A stretch of DNA of 25,357 nucleotides from Prevotella sp. UBA746. Its GTDB lineage: Bacteria > Bacteroidota > Bacteroidia > Bacteroidales > Bacteroidaceae. Of the stretch, positions 23,657 to 25,357 are shown piece by piece; position 1 is the first letter of the stretch; the number at the start of each line of letters is the position of its first letter. The stretch spans positions 4,260 through 29,616 of the forward strand of contig DBKQ01000103.1 in assembly GCA_002298545.1 (NCBI GenBank), in the 5' to 3' direction. The notes under the pieces were generated by a model. The model made no database searches and was not told the origin of the DNA. It was given only the letters and a program-made list of their open reading frames with translations. The translations under genes were made by a program, and so were the position numbers.

Positions 23657-25069
23657 ATGGCCGAGAATCCCAATGCTCTATGGGAGAAAACGCTCCTGCT
23701 TATAAAGGAGAACGTCTCAGAGCAACAGTTCAATACATGGTTCAGACCGATAGTCTTTGAAAGCTTTAATTTAGAGTCAAAGATTTTGTTGGTTCAAGTT
23801 CCAAGTCCATTCGTCTACGAATACTTGGAAGAGAACTTCATTGACCTGTTGGGAAAGGTGCTTACACGTACTTTCGGCGCAGGAATACAGCTGAAGTATC
23901 GTGTAGTAACCGACAAGACGAACAATCTTGCACAGGTCATAACATCCGATCCTCCGGCAAGCATCAGCGACCGCCCGGTGCGCAGAACCGGCAACAACCA
24001 GTCGCCGAGACCTCTCGATGCTGCACGTCCGCAGCAGATACCGTCTCAGCTCAATCCGCATCACACATTCTCGAACTATATCGAGGGAGCAAGCAACAAG
24101 CTGCCGCGCTCCGTCGGAATGTCAATTGCCGAGCATCCTAACACCACACAGTTTAACCCGATGTTCGTATATGGTCCTTCCGGATGTGGAAAGACCCACC
24201 TCATAAATGCCATTGGAGTACGCACGAAACAGCTGTACCCTCAGAAGCGAATACTGTATATCAGCGCCCGTCTCTTTCAGGTGCAGTATACAAATGCGGT
24301 AAGGAACAATACGGTAAATGATTTCATCAACTTCTATCAGACAATCGACATGCTGATTGTTGACGATATTCAGGAATGGGCTTCGGCAACGAAGACACAG
24401 GAAACGTTCTTCCATATCTTCAACCATCTGTTTATGAACGGTAAGAGGATAATCCTTGCCAGCGACCGTCCGCCGGTAGACTTACAGGGAATGAGCGACC
24501 GTCTGCTTACTCGATTCAGTTGCGGACTCATTGCCGAGCTGGAAAAGCCGAACGTGGAGCTGTGTATGGATATACTGCAGTGTAAGATTAAGCGTGATGG
24601 ACTGAGCATTCCGGAGAATGTAGTCCGCTTTATTGCGCAGACAGCCAACGGTAGCGTGAGAGACCTTGAGGGAGTAATAAATTCACTGATGGCATATTCG
24701 GTAGTCTACAACAGCAATATCGACATGCGTCTTGCCGAGAGAGTGATAAAGCGTGCAGTAAAGATAGACGACAATCCGCTTACAATCGATGATATCCTTG
24801 AGACGGTATGCAATCATTTCGAGGTTACAACAGCAGCTGTGAACGGTCGTAGCCGTAAGCGCGAATACGTAGAGGCCCGCCAGGTTTCGATGTATCTTGC
24901 CCAGAAATATACCAAGATGCCGGCATCCCGCATCGGAAAACTTATGGGAGGCAGAGACCATTCCACGGTTATCCACAGTTGTTCACAGATAACGAAACGT
25001 CTGAAGGTCGACAAGCTCTTTGTTGACGAGATGACAAGTTTAGAGAATTCATTCAAGCTTAAGCGATAA
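23657..25069 (+). CDS. dnaA: Chromosomal replication initiator protein DnaA
   Basis: 470 residues, a normal length. It binds DnaA boxes at oriC, melts the origin and recruits the replicative helicase. Domain I (1 to about 90) begins NALWEKTLLLIKENVSEQQFNTWFRP. Domain II (about 90-135) is a short Pro/Asn-rich linker. The AAA+ domain III has Walker A GPSGCGKT (173-180), Walker B LIVDDIQ (233-239), and sensor segments ILASDRPP and ANGSVRDLEG. Domain IV carries the DNA-binding signature GGRDHSTVIHS (431-441). The ATG at 23657 gives the standard MAENPN start. It is followed by a terminator and a non-coding repeat region. Confidence 0.97.
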   Translation: MAENPNALWEKTLLLIKENVSEQQFNTWFRPIVFESFNLESKILLVQVPSPFVYEYLEENFIDLLGKVLTRTFGAGIQLKYRVVTDKTNNLAQVITSDPPASISDRPVRRTGNNQSPRPLDAARPQQIPSQLNPHHTFSNYIEGASNKLPRSVGMSIAEHPNTTQFNPMFVYGPSGCGKTHLINAIGVRTKQLYPQKRILYISARLFQVQYTNAVRNNTVNDFINFYQTIDMLIVDDIQEWASATKTQETFFHIFNHLFMNGKRIILASDRPPVDLQGMSDRLLTRFSCGLIAELEKPNVELCMDILQCKIKRDGLSIPENVVRFIAQTANGSVRDLEGVINSLMAYSVVYNSNIDMRLAERVIKRAVKIDDNPLTIDDILETVCNHFEVTTAAVNGRSRKREYVEARQVSMYLAQKYTKMPASRIGKLMGGRDHSTVIHSCSQITKRLKVDKLFVDEMTSLENSFKLKR

Positions 25070-25115
25070 GTTTAGGCTTTGCGCCATATCGATGGCATCA
25101 TAAATAAGATGACAG

Positions 25116-25149
25116 ACGGGGACATTCTGATAGAGAGTGTCCCCGTTTT
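25116..25149 (+). terminator. Rho-independent terminator of dnaA
   Basis: ACGGGGACA (25116-25124) pairs with TGTCCCCGT (25138-25146), followed by TTTTC. It lies 46 bases after the dnaA stop. Confidence 0.88.
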
Positions 25150-25213
25150 CTCGTTTCAGAATACATAATATTCTTCTTTCCCTACAGAAAATAATAAAAA
25201 TTTTTTTTCGGTC

Positions 25214-25313
25214 ATTTTACCCTCACACCCTCACACATGGGTAATAACATATTGATATTCAGAGATATAAGTTGGTGAGGGTAAGTGTGAGGGGTAAAAT
25301 TTAACCCTCACCA
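25214..25313. repeat. Cluster of ACCCTCAC repeats in both orientations
   Basis: Two tandem ACCCTCAC copies lie at 25219-25226 and 25227-25234. Two inverted copies follow (GTGAGGGT at 25275-25282 and GTGAGGGG at 25287-25294), then a further direct copy at 25304-25311. ATTTTACCCTCACA (25214-25227) and TGTGAGGGGTAAAAT (25286-25300) form a near-perfect inverted repeat around about 60 bases. The rest of the terminal 25070-25357 stretch is A/T-rich (including a T8 run near 25200) and contains no gene I can support. Confidence 0.8.
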
Positions 25314-25357
25314 CTATATATAAGCATAAGGTATTTTATCGGAAGTTCCTTCTTTGG

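Noticed and set aside
24969..24987. A perfect DnaA-box match (TTATCCACA) and a near match (TTGTTCACA) inside dnaA
   Set aside because: They encode the strongly conserved domain IV signature (STVIHS), so the match is explained by coding constraint; no further boxes cluster nearby.

Overview
The window looks like a chromosomal segment from a Bacteroidota bacterium, most likely Prevotellaceae (Prevotella or a close relative). Four things point there: promoters of the TTTG-N19..21-TAnnTTTG type instead of sigma70 boxes, start codons in A/T-rich leaders without Shine-Dalgarno sequences, a MurF-alanine racemase fusion, and a large secreted protein that ends in a type IX secretion (T9SS)-like tail. 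No tRNA, rRNA, CRISPR array, transposase or phage gene was seen. The window reads as core chromosome with a few repeat-rich intergenic spots.

Left part (1-2415): the 3' end of a fluoride channel gene (crcB, plus strand) overlaps tail to tail with a WYL-type regulator. The regulator lies downstream of a MATE efflux pump in a minus-strand operon. The 390-base gap at 2416-2806 holds a five-unit 22-bp repeat array and a good promoter for the next gene. That gene (2807-6361) encodes a secreted repeat protein of about 1184 residues with GLUG-type repeats, an Ig-like domain and a T9SS-like C-terminus, and it is closed by a clear terminator.

Middle part (6362-17310): a strong promoter and a foldable leader of about 130 nt precede a GNAT-like protein. 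This is followed by topoisomerase IV subunit B (parE) and an S41 C-terminal processing peptidase. The peptidase converges with a DUF2851 gene across a compound repeat. Divergent from DUF2851 is the murF-alr fusion, which makes the D-Ala-D-Ala peptidoglycan precursor and its D-alanine. An ExuT-like MFS transporter follows.

Right part (17311-25357): a small membrane protein gene (minus strand) is divergent from a coenzyme B12-dependent class II ribonucleotide reductase (nrdJ). Next come folB (folate synthesis), a cell-wall amidase with a C-terminal SPOR-like region, an MCE/MlaD-like lipid transport protein, and dnaA. The window ends in a non-coding stretch with a terminator and a cluster of ACCCTCAC repeats in both orientations.

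Much of the window serves housekeeping: chromosome replication and topology (dnaA, parE), DNA precursors (nrdJ, folB), and envelope construction and remodelling (murF-alr, amidase, MCE protein, S41 peptidase). No complete novel multi-gene system is evident. The least explained signals are the leader before the GNAT-like gene, the 22-bp array, the hairpin before folB, the compound repeat at 11541-11685 and the terminal ACCCTCAC cluster.
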